Source: Lachnospiraceae bacterium
GTDB lineage: Bacteria > Bacillota > Clostridia > Lachnospirales > Lachnospiraceae
NCBI GenBank assembly: GCA_015056975.1
Contig: SVFG01000013.1
Location: 1 to 41,197 of the forward strand
DNA: 41,197 nt
Direction of reading: 5' to 3'
Shown here: piece by piece, positions 33,117 to 41,197 of the stretch
Numbering within the stretch: the first letter of the stretch is position 1
Layout: the number at the start of each line of letters is the position of its first letter
Position numbers and translations under genes: made by a program
The notes under the pieces: model-generated
Told to the model about the DNA's origin: nothing
Databases searched by the model: none
Seen by the model: only the letters and a program-made list of their open reading frames with translations

Positions 33117-34364
33117 TTACATTCTTTTTACATTTTCCTGTTTTACTGCCACTCTGAACAGAATCATGCCGAGCACAAACAGTACAGCAATGGCACCCAC
33201 GCCCTTATTTACGCTGCCCGTCACCTGGGATACCGCACCTACAAGGAAGGTTCCCACAAAGGCTGCTCCCTTACCGCAGATATCATATAAACCAAAGTAC
33301 TCTCCCGACTGGTTGGCCGGAATAATTTTGGTAAAATAGGATCTGGAAAGTGCCTGAATTCCGCCCTGAAACATACCAACCAGCACCGCAAGTATCCAGA
33401 ACTGCACCTGACTTGTAAGGAACATGGCGAATACCGCTATACCAGTATATGCTACAATACACACCATAATCAGCTTCTCAGAAGCAATTTTTTGTGTCAG
33501 CCTGCCAAACAATAGTGCACAGGGGAACGCAATAATCTGCGTCAGGAGAAGTGCCAGCAAAAGACCGGTACTGTCAAGCCCCAATGCCGAGCCATAAGCA
33601 GTCGCCATATCGATGATGGTATATACACCGTCAATATAAAAGAAAAATGCCAACAGGAAAATAAAAATCTTCTTCTCTTTTTGAACGTTTTTAAAGGTAT
33701 GTCCCAATCTCTTAAAGCTTTCCTTCACTGCGTTCTTAGGCTTTTCGACATAATACTTCTGCTTGTAATTCTTGATAAGCGGCAGTGACATGCCCACCCA
33801 CCAGAGAGTTGTAATCAAAAACGCAACTAACATAGCCGCACCCATTGTAAGTCCGATTTTATCATGTCCAAGCACTACCAGAAGACACAACACGAAGGGA
33901 ATACAGCTTCCGATATAGCCCCATGCAAAGCCCATGGAAGAAACCCGGTCCGTCCTATCCTCCTCAGTTACATCGGGCAGCATGGCATCATAGAATATCA
34001 AGCTGCTGGAGTAACCAACCTTTGATATCACATACACCACCAAAAACAAAAGCCACTGCTTAGCAAGTCCCAGGCTGATACAGCCGATGGCGCCTACTGT
34101 AAGTGCTGTCAAAAATATGGGTTTCTTAAAGCCCTTGGTATCAGCCAATGTACCGAAAATGGGGCCCAGTATGGCAACAATCAAAGTCGTAATGGATGCC
34201 GCATAGCCCCAGTACGCCATGTACTCTACGCTTGTCAGTCCCGCACCCTCCGCAAGACTGTTAAAATAAATCGGCAATATGGTACTCATCAGCATGGTAA
34301 ACGCTGAATTACCCACATCATATAGTACCCAGTTTTTCTCACTCTTGGTCAATTTGAATTTCAT
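33117..34364 (-). CDS. UMF1-type MFS transporter (Atg22-like)
   Basis: A 415-residue membrane protein with 12 predicted helices. The N-terminal signature (W-V-L-Y-D-V-G-N-S-A-F) and the loop G-P-I-F-G-T-L-A-D-T-K-G are typical of the UMF1/Atg22-like branch of the major facilitator superfamily. F-Y-D-A-M-L-P-D-V and S-S-M-G-F-A-W-G-Y-I-G-S are further family motifs. Fungal Atg22 exports amino acids from the vacuole, but bacterial substrates are generally unknown. It follows the phospholipase-like gene by 23 bp and likely shares its mRNA. Confidence 0.85.
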   Translation of the reverse strand: MKFKLTKSEKNWVLYDVGNSAFTMLMSTILPIYFNSLAEGAGLTSVEYMAYWGYAASITTLIVAILGPIFGTLADTKGFKKPIFLTALTVGAIGCISLGLAKQWLLFLVVYVISKVGYSSSLIFYDAMLPDVTEEDRTDRVSSMGFAWGYIGSCIPFVLCLLVVLGHDKIGLTMGAAMLVAFLITTLWWVGMSLPLIKNYKQKYYVEKPKNAVKESFKRLGHTFKNVQKEKKIFIFLLAFFFYIDGVYTIIDMATAYGSALGLDSTGLLLALLLTQIIAFPCALLFGRLTQKIASEKLIMVCIVAYTGIAVFAMFLTSQVQFWILAVLVGMFQGGIQALSRSYFTKIIPANQSGEYFGLYDICGKGAAFVGTFLVGAVSQVTGSVNKGVGAIAVLFVLGMILFRVAVKQENVKRM

Positions 34365-34387
34365 GTCAGTCTCCTTTTATTCCGCTT

Positions 34388-35239
34388 TCATTCATCAATC
34401 TTTTCATCACCGTCGGCTTCCCCATCCACAACATCCTTGGGAATCACTGAACTGAAATTGTATCGGTAAAACTCATCTAACGGAACCTTATCATCTACAC
34501 ATGCCTGTAGCTCTCCAATCAGCTCTACTGCTTTTTCCACCGCCTCATTGTATAAAGCAAGCAGCTTTTGCGTACTGTCCGCACATTCCGGGTTCTTTTC
34601 ATAATTGATGATCAGTCCGTGCATTCCCTCATAACAGCCTGCAAGCTTAAGCGCCTTAAAAATAAAACCTCTCTTTAGCTTGGACGGTGCCACTAATGCA
34701 TTCAGATAAAACACCATATCCTTCATACACTTATAAATCTGCTTCTCTTCTATATTATCAAAAAAGCTTTGAATTACCTCCGCCGATTCATGAGAGGGCT
34801 TGATATGCCCCGTCAGCTTCTGCTTTACCGGGTTTTTCCCCGCCATGACAAGAAGCTCCCTGTCAAGCTCCGCCTCAATCTCTGCGTGGGTGATACCGCT
34901 TGCAGCAATCTTTTCATCAATATATCCGTGGCAAAACACATCCAATACATAATGGCAGATAAAACCATAAATATAGGCATAATAAGCTTCCTTTTCCTCC
35001 TGCTTACCGATTACCTTCACCGCATTCTCAAAGAAAAAGCTTCCCGACAACTTATGAAGCGCAGATCCCAGCCTGTTCACCTCGTTTTTGGACAAAGCGT
35101 TATAATAGAACAATAAATCCGGACCGTGAAGTCCTACATCAAAAAGCTCCTTGTACTTTTCTATTATGCTCTGCTCTTCTGCATTCAAACCCTTCAGCAC
35201 TTTCTGTCCGAAGGAATAATGTGTATAAGTTGTGGGCAT
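34388..35239 (-). CDS. Zinc-dependent phospholipase C-like protein
   Basis: A 283-residue protein of the Zn_dep_PLPC family. Metal-ligand candidates are spread through the N-half: T-H-Y-S-F-G near residue 6, V-G-L-H-G-P-D-L-L-F-Y-Y near 35, and G-F-I-C-H-Y-V-L-D-V-F-C-H near 90. There is no signal peptide, so, unlike secreted clostridial alpha-toxins, it is predicted to be cytoplasmic or to leave by another route. The start has a GGGAGAG site. A GTAC-rich palindromic region lies upstream. Substrate is unknown; the fold does not prove phospholipase activity. Confidence 0.8.
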   Translation of the reverse strand: MPTTYTHYSFGQKVLKGLNAEEQSIIEKYKELFDVGLHGPDLLFYYNALSKNEVNRLGSALHKLSGSFFFENAVKVIGKQEEKEAYYAYIYGFICHYVLDVFCHGYIDEKIAASGITHAEIEAELDRELLVMAGKNPVKQKLTGHIKPSHESAEVIQSFFDNIEEKQIYKCMKDMVFYLNALVAPSKLKRGFIFKALKLAGCYEGMHGLIINYEKNPECADSTQKLLALYNEAVEKAVELIGELQACVDDKVPLDEFYRYNFSSVIPKDVVDGEADGDEKIDE

Positions 35240-35284
35240 TTTATGTCTCTCCCATCCTTCAAATTATAATTTTCATTTACAAAT

Positions 35285-35337
35285 GTACCATGTACACTAG
35301 TGTACTGTGTATACTTGTGTACTTTACAATTATGTAC
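35285..35337. promoter_or_regulatory. GTAC-repeat region with a 14-bp palindrome
   Basis: GTAC-containing half-sites are clustered in 53 bp. The strongest is the perfect palindrome GTACACTAGTGTAC (35292-35305). Flanking are GTGTATAC (35307-35314), GTGTAC (35317-35322) and GTACC (35334-35338). It lies about 50 bp upstream of the phospholipase-like gene (35239), so it looks like an operator region for a dimeric repressor. The regulator is not identified. Confidence 0.5.
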
Positions 35338-35362
35338 CGCACACTACTACATTATATCTGTT

Positions 35363-36469
35363 TTATGACAAACTGGCAACTTCTCCTTTTGAAACTTTTT
35401 GTAAACGTTCAATTAAGATATGATATCTCTCATCTTGTCTAAGCGGGGCGGCAGTTTTGTCTGTCAAAAGCCAATTGAGTAACTCTCCGCTATGATTACA
35501 ACCGTTTTCCCGAATCCAACCGCCATCCATATAGCCTTCCAATACAGGGGATGTATGAGCACCCTCAAAATCATAGGTATCCATGTGAATGGCAAAATCA
35601 GCTTCCTTTTCCAGAAAGTACCATGCTCGTTCTAAATTATTTTCTTCAAGGAAAGTTCTGACCAAAAAACTGCATGCACTTTCTCCTTGCTGTGCATTGG
35701 ACTGATAATCACCGTCAGGAAATAATAGTTCCAGCAAATCTACTTTTAGATTCCATAGTCTTTTTCTCTGCTCTTTATTAAAAAGCAATCCCCCGTTATC
35801 ATCATTATGCCCCGCAAGACAATCCAACATTTCCATCATTTGACTTATTAAATAGGACATATATTCAAATCGTTTGGAAAGTTCTTCTTTTCCCTTCCAA
35901 CGATACACCATAAAATTTTCATAAGAATAATCCACCGGCGGCATCATTTTGGCAACTTCACGCATCTTATCATATTTACCGGCATATTCATAAGCTGTAG
36001 CCAGATGATTCAATGCTCTATATCGTATCATGCTATCCGTGCACTCTTCCAAAATTCTGTTGCACAATTCATAAACCTCATTATAATCCCTTAATCCATT
36101 TCGGGATTTCACACAAATTAATGCATTAGCAAGTCGCTCCATGATTCTGTACGACTTGGGAAACTTACTATTTGCCTTCCGAAGCACTTCAAGACATGAC
36201 TCAAAATCTCCCTGATGCATTACTCTTTGCGCTTCATGTAAACATTCTTCTATCTTCTCATTGTTTTTCTCAATATCAATTCCCAAAAGCTCGTCTGAGC
36301 TTACTTCAAAGATATGACATAATGCGGGCAACTGTGAAATGTCAGGTGCCGTCCTCTCACACTCCCACTGTGAAACGGCACGTGAAGTTATTCCGAGGTA
36401 TTTTGCCAGTTGTTCCTGCGTAATTTCCTTCTCACGGCGCAGACGCTTAATATTTAAACCTATAGACAT
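35363..36469 (-). CDS. XRE-family regulator with TPR-like C-terminus
   Basis: A 368-residue regulator. The N-terminal helix-turn-helix spans residues 1-60 (I-K-R-L-R-R-E-K-E-I-T-Q-E-Q-L-A-K, then I-T-S-R-A-V-S-Q-W-E). The remaining 300 residues are helical and repeat-like (A-Q-R-V-M-H-Q-G-D-F-E-S-C-L-E-V-L, then A-T-A-Y-E-Y-A-G-K-Y-D-K-M), as in regulators with TPR domains that sense peptides or partners. The ATG at 36469 follows GGAGG; the longer frame to 36502 is before it. A TATAAT lies about 50 bp upstream, without a clear -35. The target genes are unknown. Confidence 0.85.
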   Translation of the reverse strand: MSIGLNIKRLRREKEITQEQLAKYLGITSRAVSQWECERTAPDISQLPALCHIFEVSSDELLGIDIEKNNEKIEECLHEAQRVMHQGDFESCLEVLRKANSKFPKSYRIMERLANALICVKSRNGLRDYNEVYELCNRILEECTDSMIRYRALNHLATAYEYAGKYDKMREVAKMMPPVDYSYENFMVYRWKGKEELSKRFEYMSYLISQMMEMLDCLAGHNDDNGGLLFNKEQRKRLWNLKVDLLELLFPDGDYQSNAQQGESACSFLVRTFLEENNLERAWYFLEKEADFAIHMDTYDFEGAHTSPVLEGYMDGGWIRENGCNHSGELLNWLLTDKTAAPLRQDERYHILIERLQKVSKGEVASLS

Positions 36470-36685
36470 AATGTCATCCTCCAAAAAATATAGTAAAAGC
36501 ACTTTCCTTTATTATATCAAAATGTCATAACAGTTCCACGAAGTATATGTAGATACAAATCATAGTTGTGCTATGTTTTTCAAAGCTTATTATACATTAT
36601 TTTATACGAGCCATCAATTACAGGAAGAGTGGCACTATTCCTGATGCATTTTATTTAATGCTCATGGGCACCACAGAGCATGTTA

Positions 36686-36831
36686 TCTCCTCCGGACCCT
36701 CCATTTTTCCAAAACAAGGGTCTGGAGGAGACAGTTTCCTTCTGAGACCCAAAAGGCATGATTTTCAGCCCATTTTAGGGGAAAAATCGCCTCTCTGTGG
36801 GTCTGGGAGCATAATTTTTCTGTATAGACCC
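36686..36831. other. Hairpin array with two 33-nt GGGTCT...AGACCC units
   Basis: Part of the 685-bp gene-free stretch (36470-37154). Two units of exactly 33 nt begin with GGGTCTGG and end with AGACCC, at 36718-36750 and 36799-36831. Upstream, a 14-nt block (36686-36699) pairs with 36718-36731 (one G-T). Between the two units a stem GGC...GCC with GATTTT/AAAATC (36755-36791) can form. The AGACCC and GGGTCT blocks can thus pair in two exclusive ways. No reading frame is visible. Function unknown. Confidence 0.5.
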
Positions 36832-36847
36832 AGCGGATCATTTTTAT

Positions 36848-37086
36848 AAGCGCAATGTGGAGTGGGGTAGGGTGTTTTGTGTTCGTTGCGAAGGATGGCT
36901 GCATTGTCAAGCATTGCGCTTTAATACGCAGGGTAAATCGCTCATGGACGAGCGATTTAGGCGCACCTTTGCACGAATGCCAATGTGCGCCGCCCCGGAA
37001 GAAGCGATTCATTTGCCGCAATGCTTAGAAAATATCCATCTGTAGCTCCGAATCACAAAACACCCTGCCCTCTCCGCCCTGCGCTT
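36848..37086. repeat. Long fold-back element (element C)
   Basis: About 239 bp that folds end-to-end. AAGCGCA pairs with TGCGCTT, then an imperfect 22-bp stretch holds the perfect 12-bp arms 36870-36881 and 37054-37065. AAGCATTGCG (36909-36918) pairs with CGCAATGCTT (37017-37026). Inside are AAATCGCT/AGCGATTT and GGCGCAC/GTGCGCC hairpins. Architecture is like elements A and B, but the core sequence is different. It lies between the XRE gene and the GH10 terminator and carries no reading frame. Confidence 0.6.
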
Positions 37087-37141
37087 AAAAAAATGGAGCC
37101 GTGCAACACTGAACAACTCAGTTGGCGCATCGGCTCCATTT
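37087..37141 (-). terminator. Terminator of the GH127-GH10 unit
   Basis: On the minus strand AAATGGAGCCG pairs with CGGCTCCATTT, with an inner CAACTGA/TCAGTGTTG stem, followed by TTTTT. It directly follows the GH10 gene's stop. Confidence 0.85.
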
Positions 37142-37154
37142 CTTATTTACTTAT

Positions 37155-40148
37155 TTACTTCTTTCGAGGATCAATCTTATAAACCTTACCATTTTCAATC
37201 CTGCCGAAAGGTCCGGGCACGCGGAACATTCTCTGTGCTTCACCGTAGAAGTCCGTAGCCACACCATCCTGAATACCTACACCCTGTACTGCTTCGGGGT
37301 CCTGAATAAAGGAAGACTCTTCCATATCAAAGAATCTTGCGGCAAATCCGCCCTCTCTCTTAGCAAAGGATACAGTGTACTCCTCTGTATCTACCTGAAT
37401 ATCAAACATTCCCTGCTGTGCATCGATATCAAAGCCGTAGAACTCCTGCCAGCTCTTCAAATCAAGGCATACCTCGGGAGCGGGATAAATCACTCTGAGA
37501 CCACCGCCGGGGATATTTACATAGAGGTTGCCGTCAGCCTTGTTGTCCTTTGTAGGGAACTTAATTGCTGCTTCACCACAATCGTAGAAGATATTATTGT
37601 AAATTCTAGCATCTCTGGAGGTACCACCGCGGGAAATTCCGCTTACACGGAAGGCAACAGGCTTTGCAAAGTATCCTGCACTGCGGCACTTACCAATCAG
37701 GTTGTTTACGATATGCAATCTGTCGGTACCCTCACCGTATACAGCGTAGCCGTTTACTACATTGTGCTCTTCATTCTTGTACCAGCCTGAAGAACCGGGC
37801 TCAACGGGAATCTGTGCAGGGTCAAATCTACCCTCCACATTCCAGAAGATATTGTTGTCAATCAGATTGACACCCTCTCTGGTACATTCAATAAAGATAG
37901 CCTCTCTCTGCTCAATACCGTCCAAGAAAAGGTTCTTGGTGATTCTGTTGTTCTCATTGCCGCAATCCATCCACAGATGATCTGCACGGAAGGTCTTTGT
38001 AAAGATATTACGGCGGATAATACTGTCTGTGGTGTTATGTACCTTGATGGCACCTGCTTCCCAGGAAAGCTCCATCTTCTGCCAGCCGGTACCGGAAATC
38101 AGATTATCCTCAATGAGTAAGTGTGTTGCAAACATACCTGCGATACCGCAAACACCAACATCCTTAATCTCACAACCGCGGATAACAGTGTAGCCCAAGG
38201 TCTGATTCATATCAAAGGTATGATGCCAGCACTCATTACCGATATCAATACCAACGCCGTTGGACCAGTCAATCTTACAGTTTTCAATAATCCAGTGATG
38301 TCCTCTGTAGCAGGAAATCGCACCTCTCTGAGGAACCGGAGCACCGGTTGCCGCATGGGCACAGGTCAGTCCCTTCACCTTGATGTATGAAAGGAAAGGC
38401 TTCTTGGGAGCAAAGCACTGCTCTCTTACCGTAAGTTCAATTACATGGTCAGCCGGGTTACCGTCATCGGGCAGTCTAAAATGAACAGTCTGTCCGTTAG
38501 CCTCCACCCAGTAGGAACCGGGTGTCAGAGACATCTGGTTGTACAATGCTACCTGCTGTAAGGGCTTGCCGTCACAGAATACCATACCGCGGCGATTGAG
38601 ATAGGTAGTCATATCTGTCTTATCATATTCAATAAAGAGTCTGTCATGTAAAATATTCACTGCGCAGAAAGGATTATATCCCTTGAACATCTCAGGATCC
38701 AGCTCAACTGCCCAGAGCTTCATATCCTCAGGAGCTTTCATATCAGCACCGAAAGCAATTCTGTTCCAGCCCTCACTGGGATAAAAGTCTTCCACAACCT
38801 CGGATGCCTTGATAACAACCTCTCCGTCACCATAAGCTTCAAAGCTAACCATCTTCTCAGGGCTCTCGCCGCCAAACTTAGGACTTACACACTCTCTGTA
38901 AACACCGCCGTGAATCCATACCCTGGTACCTGCCTCAGCAACATTTGCAGCTGCCTGGATGGTCGCAAAAGGCTTTTCCTCGCTACCGTCATTCTCATCG
39001 GATGCATTGGCTGCATTTTGATTAACGTGATATACCTTGGTATAAATAGGCTCCTTCTCCCAGAAATCGAATCTGTCGCCTTCGGGAAGTCGCTCCTCCA
39101 CGTCTCCTTCAAGCTGTCCGGGAACGCGCGCTACTGCATAGTAGCTTTCCTTGGGACAGAACGCATCATCAAAAAGTAAAGGATAGCTCTTTGCTCTGCG
39201 GAAGCCGGAAAGCCAGCTCTCATCATCCTTCATACCCCAGATGGTAACATTGGTTACGTTTGCCTTGCCTTCCTTCTTTGCCTTGATCAGCATAGTATAC
39301 AGACGGCCATACCACTGTGCAAGCTGCTGATTGCCGTAATCGGAATTATCTGTATTATGGATATCCAGCTCAGTAAGCTGAACTTCCAAGCCAAACGCGC
39401 CATACGTATGTAAGGACTTTTCAAAGTCCCAAAGATTGGTATCGCCGATAATCATGTGGGACTGCATACCCATACCGTCAATCAGACCTTCCTCGGTAAG
39501 AGGCTTCAAAATCAAATCGCAGATAAAGTCGCGCTTCTTGGGAAGGAATGTGTTGTAATCATTGTAAAATAAGCTGACACCCTCTGCCGCATATTTTCTT
39601 GCGAAACGGAATGCGTGCTGAATAAAATCAGGACCAATGGTCTTGTACCAGAAGGATTTTCTGTAACCATCCTCCTCATTCTCCTCCATTGCCTCATTTA
39701 CAACATCCCATGCATAAATGACACCGGGATACTCTGTCTGTACAAAGTTGAGTACCTCTTTGATATAGTGCTCCATTCTGGCAAGCATGGTCTCTCTGTC
39801 AGCAAGAGGCGCTTCCCAATCATCACTGTAATTCTCCCTAAAGAACCAGAACGGTGTCTGACCATGCCATACAAGCACATGTCCGCGCATCTGAATACCG
39901 TTTTCCTTGGCAAAATCCAGATAGGGCTTGGGCACGTCAAAGCGCATTGCCGGAGCGGTATTGTACTTCTTAGGATCTCTCTGGTTTTCTTCCTGATTCA
40001 AAAAATACATGGGCTTCATGTCATTTTCACAGGTAAAACTGTTGTAATGCTTTTTGAGCTCTACTCTTGCTTTCTTGGATCTGATATCCTTCGCAGATAC
40101 AGATGTACCAATCTTAAAATAGGGCTCGTATACCTTCTTTAAACTCAT
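37155..40148 (-). CDS. GH10 endoxylanase fused to a GH120-like beta-xylosidase domain
   Basis: A 997-residue cytoplasmic enzyme (no signal peptide). Residues 1-345 are a GH10 domain: acid/base Glu152 in D-V-V-N-E-A-M and nucleophile Glu260 in Q-L-T-E-L-D-I-H. From about residue 370 a right-handed beta-helix begins with V-Y-H-V and K-P-F-A-T-I-Q-A-A, then G-V-Y-R-E, as in GH120. In Thermoanaerobacterium GH120 xylosidase the catalytic Asp lies in L-W-L-D-W and the Glu follows 23 residues later in V-F-V-E-V. Here L-W-M-D-C (Asp728) and I-F-I-E-C (Glu754) stand in the same order, 26 apart, and the intervening K-N-L-F is conserved. The GH120 match is from recall, not an alignment. It starts 18 bp after GH127, with a GGAGGG site. 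Confidence 0.85.
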   Translation of the reverse strand: MSLKKVYEPYFKIGTSVSAKDIRSKKARVELKKHYNSFTCENDMKPMYFLNQEENQRDPKKYNTAPAMRFDVPKPYLDFAKENGIQMRGHVLVWHGQTPFWFFRENYSDDWEAPLADRETMLARMEHYIKEVLNFVQTEYPGVIYAWDVVNEAMEENEEDGYRKSFWYKTIGPDFIQHAFRFARKYAAEGVSLFYNDYNTFLPKKRDFICDLILKPLTEEGLIDGMGMQSHMIIGDTNLWDFEKSLHTYGAFGLEVQLTELDIHNTDNSDYGNQQLAQWYGRLYTMLIKAKKEGKANVTNVTIWGMKDDESWLSGFRRAKSYPLLFDDAFCPKESYYAVARVPGQLEGDVEERLPEGDRFDFWEKEPIYTKVYHVNQNAANASDENDGSEEKPFATIQAAANVAEAGTRVWIHGGVYRECVSPKFGGESPEKMVSFEAYGDGEVVIKASEVVEDFYPSEGWNRIAFGADMKAPEDMKLWAVELDPEMFKGYNPFCAVNILHDRLFIEYDKTDMTTYLNRRGMVFCDGKPLQQVALYNQMSLTPGSYWVEANGQTVHFRLPDDGNPADHVIELTVREQCFAPKKPFLSYIKVKGLTCAHAATGAPVPQRGAISCYRGHHWIIENCKIDWSNGVGIDIGNECWHHTFDMNQTLGYTVIRGCEIKDVGVCGIAGMFATHLLIEDNLISGTGWQKMELSWEAGAIKVHNTTDSIIRRNIFTKTFRADHLWMDCGNENNRITKNLFLDGIEQREAIFIECTREGVNLIDNNIFWNVEGRFDPAQIPVEPGSSGWYKNEEHNVVNGYAVYGEGTDRLHIVNNLIGKCRSAGYFAKPVAFRVSGISRGGTSRDARIYNNIFYDCGEAAIKFPTKDNKADGNLYVNIPGGGLRVIYPAPEVCLDLKSWQEFYGFDIDAQQGMFDIQVDTEEYTVSFAKREGGFAARFFDMEESSFIQDPEAVQGVGIQDGVATDFYGEAQRMFRVPGPFGRIENGKVYKIDPRKK

Positions 40149-40166
40149 ATTGTCCCTCCAATAATT

Positions 40167-41197
40167 TTATTTTTTTATCTTGAAGTAAATCTGATATGGC
40201 TCATATCCGATTTCATTCAGTTTTCTGAAATTGATGCCGGGATCCTGATTCTCCGTGCGGTAGAAGGTTCTAAACTCTCCCCACTGTCTCTCAGTATCCG
40301 CAGACAACTCTTCTTCCGGGGTGTCGGTCTCTAATTTTAAGATGCGCTCCTGCGATGTAATACCTGCAAGAACATCTGCACCATATCGGAATGCACCCAT
40401 TTCTTTATCGTCAGGTAAAGTAATAAATTTTAGTCCGATAGGTAAAATCAGAATGACCTTATCCTCTTTCTTCCATACTCTGTTTATCTTTACAAACGCC
40501 GATGTATCCTCTGTTCTCGCAAACGCTTCGTCATTTACCAAAACCACTGCCTCTCCGTTAATCCAATCGGGAATGCGCAGATTCAATTCAAATTCCACAT
40601 CAGAATCTGCCTCCACGGAAAATACATACTTTTTGAAATCCGGCTTGTTTGCATAAGCGCTTGCAATATCATTTACAGTCTGCTTTGCATTGTTCTCAGA
40701 GGAGGTCATTAAAGAGCCATTCATATAATCCTGTCTCTGGGTAAAGACTACCTTCTGACCGTTTAACTCAAGCTCTGCCTTGGAGTTTGCATAAGCGGTA
40801 ACATAGAGTGCATTATCATCCACATAGTACATGCGGCGGTTCCATGCAGCATTGACCTGTACCATGGTTCCGTGACAACAGAAGAAGCTGTCTCTCTCTC
40901 CTGCCCAATCCTTTTTACTTCCTGCCTTCATGGGAAGGAAATAGGTCAAAAGCCCCTTGCCCGGGCTGTTCTCGTAAGGCATGCCCTGCCAGTAGGTCTG
41001 TGCAAAGATACCGTTTGCCACATTGTATTCAATATAGTGCATATAAGCAGGATCTTTAGTCTGACGGAACAAAAACTCTGCCAGACGAATCATGTTGTAA
41101 ACCGTACAATGCTCCTGATTCTTATCACCAAGTCTTGCTTTCAATTTCATCTTAGGCGTCCAAATCTCACCCTGTGTCTGACCTCCTGTTACAAAGG
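40167..41197 (-). CDS. GH127-family enzyme, C-terminal part (runs off the right edge)
   Basis: The frame is open to the window edge, so about 343 codons of the C-terminal part are seen. Family motifs: F-V-T-G-G-Q-T-Q-G-E-I-W, then Q-E-H-C-T-V-Y-N-M with Glu-x-Cys, then F-F-C-C-H-G-T. In the GH127 beta-L-arabinofuranosidase of Bifidobacterium one Glu and three Cys at these positions bind zinc and supply the nucleophile; all four are present here. The C-terminus is beta-rich (L-N-L-R-I-P-D-W). It is in an operon with the downstream GH10-GH120 gene, consistent with removing arabinose from xylan-derived oligosaccharides inside the cell. Confidence 0.85.
   Translation of the reverse strand, partial: FVTGGQTQGEIWTPKMKLKARLGDKNQEHCTVYNMIRLAEFLFRQTKDPAYMHYIEYNVANGIFAQTYWQGMPYENSPGKGLLTYFLPMKAGSKKDWAGERDSFFCCHGTMVQVNAAWNRRMYYVDDNALYVTAYANSKAELELNGQKVVFTQRQDYMNGSLMTSSENNAKQTVNDIASAYANKPDFKKYVFSVEADSDVEFELNLRIPDWINGEAVVLVNDEAFARTEDTSAFVKINRVWKKEDKVILILPIGLKFITLPDDKEMGAFRYGADVLAGITSQERILKLETDTPEEELSADTERQWGEFRTFYRTENQDPGINFRKLNEIGYEPYQIYFKIKK

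Noticed and set aside
34388..35239. A clostridial alpha-toxin
   Set aside because: There is no signal peptide and no C2-like membrane-binding domain; only the general zinc-dependent phospholipase C-like fold is supported.

Overview
The window comes from a moderate-GC, Gram-positive anaerobe of the Clostridia, most likely a fibre-degrading Lachnospiraceae (Roseburia/Butyrivibrio/Lachnospira type). This rests on gene content and layout: an rnfCDGEAB ion pump, an ispH-rpsA overlap, a Na+-pumping biotin decarboxylase cluster, tandem sugar-type binding lipoproteins, a SleB-like hydrolase, xylan-degrading enzymes, and strong AGGAGG-type ribosome sites. Species identity is inference. No rRNA, tRNA, CRISPR array, insertion sequence or prophage was seen. 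Almost every gene is on the minus strand; the only clear plus-strand genes are the AP2-domain gene (7024) and an exonuclease-like gene (14441).

Region by region: (1) 1-3155, three tandem solute-binding lipoproteins (the last cut by the window edge) plus a decayed fragment of a fourth, behind one promoter carrying three TTGTAAGAA direct repeats. (2) 3168-6900, thrC with its promoter and terminator, an SGNH-hydrolase lipoprotein and a SleB-like hydrolase. (3) 7024-8107, a self-contained AP2 gene, then a long fold-back element (copy A). (4) 8111-14299, the Rnf complex followed by a GH25-fold membrane protein that lacks two of three classical catalytic acids. (5) 14441-18665, a YprB-like nuclease, then an ABC exporter made of two separate membrane subunits, one free ATPase and a MerR regulator, with a MerR-type promoter in front. 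Just upstream is the second fold-back element (copy B), which shares its core with copy A. (6) 18893-25262, a long operon: TetR, RpiR, FAD oxidoreductase, cmk, ispH, rpsA, cheR. (7) 25264-27522, a DUF1538 membrane protein with a tandem PII-like partner. (8) 27534-33101, a carboxyltransferase, a lipoprotein-type gamma subunit, a biotin carrier, the beta ion pump and a 5S/PycB-type carboxyltransferase. (9) 33117-36469, a UMF1-type transporter, a zinc-dependent phospholipase C-like protein and an XRE regulator. (10) 36470-37154, a 685-bp gene-free stretch full of hairpins. (11) 37155-41197, a cytoplasmic GH10 xylanase fused to a GH120-like beta-helix domain, behind a partial GH127 enzyme.

Taken together, the window covers energy conservation by ion-translocating enzymes (Rnf and decarboxylase), intracellular processing of arabinoxylan-type oligosaccharides, and several accessory systems. 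The items most worth follow-up are the paired fold-back elements A and B, the GH10-GH120 fusion, the split ABC exporter with its MerR-type promoter, the DUF1538/PII-like pair, and the hairpin-dense intergenic region at 36.6-37.1 kb.
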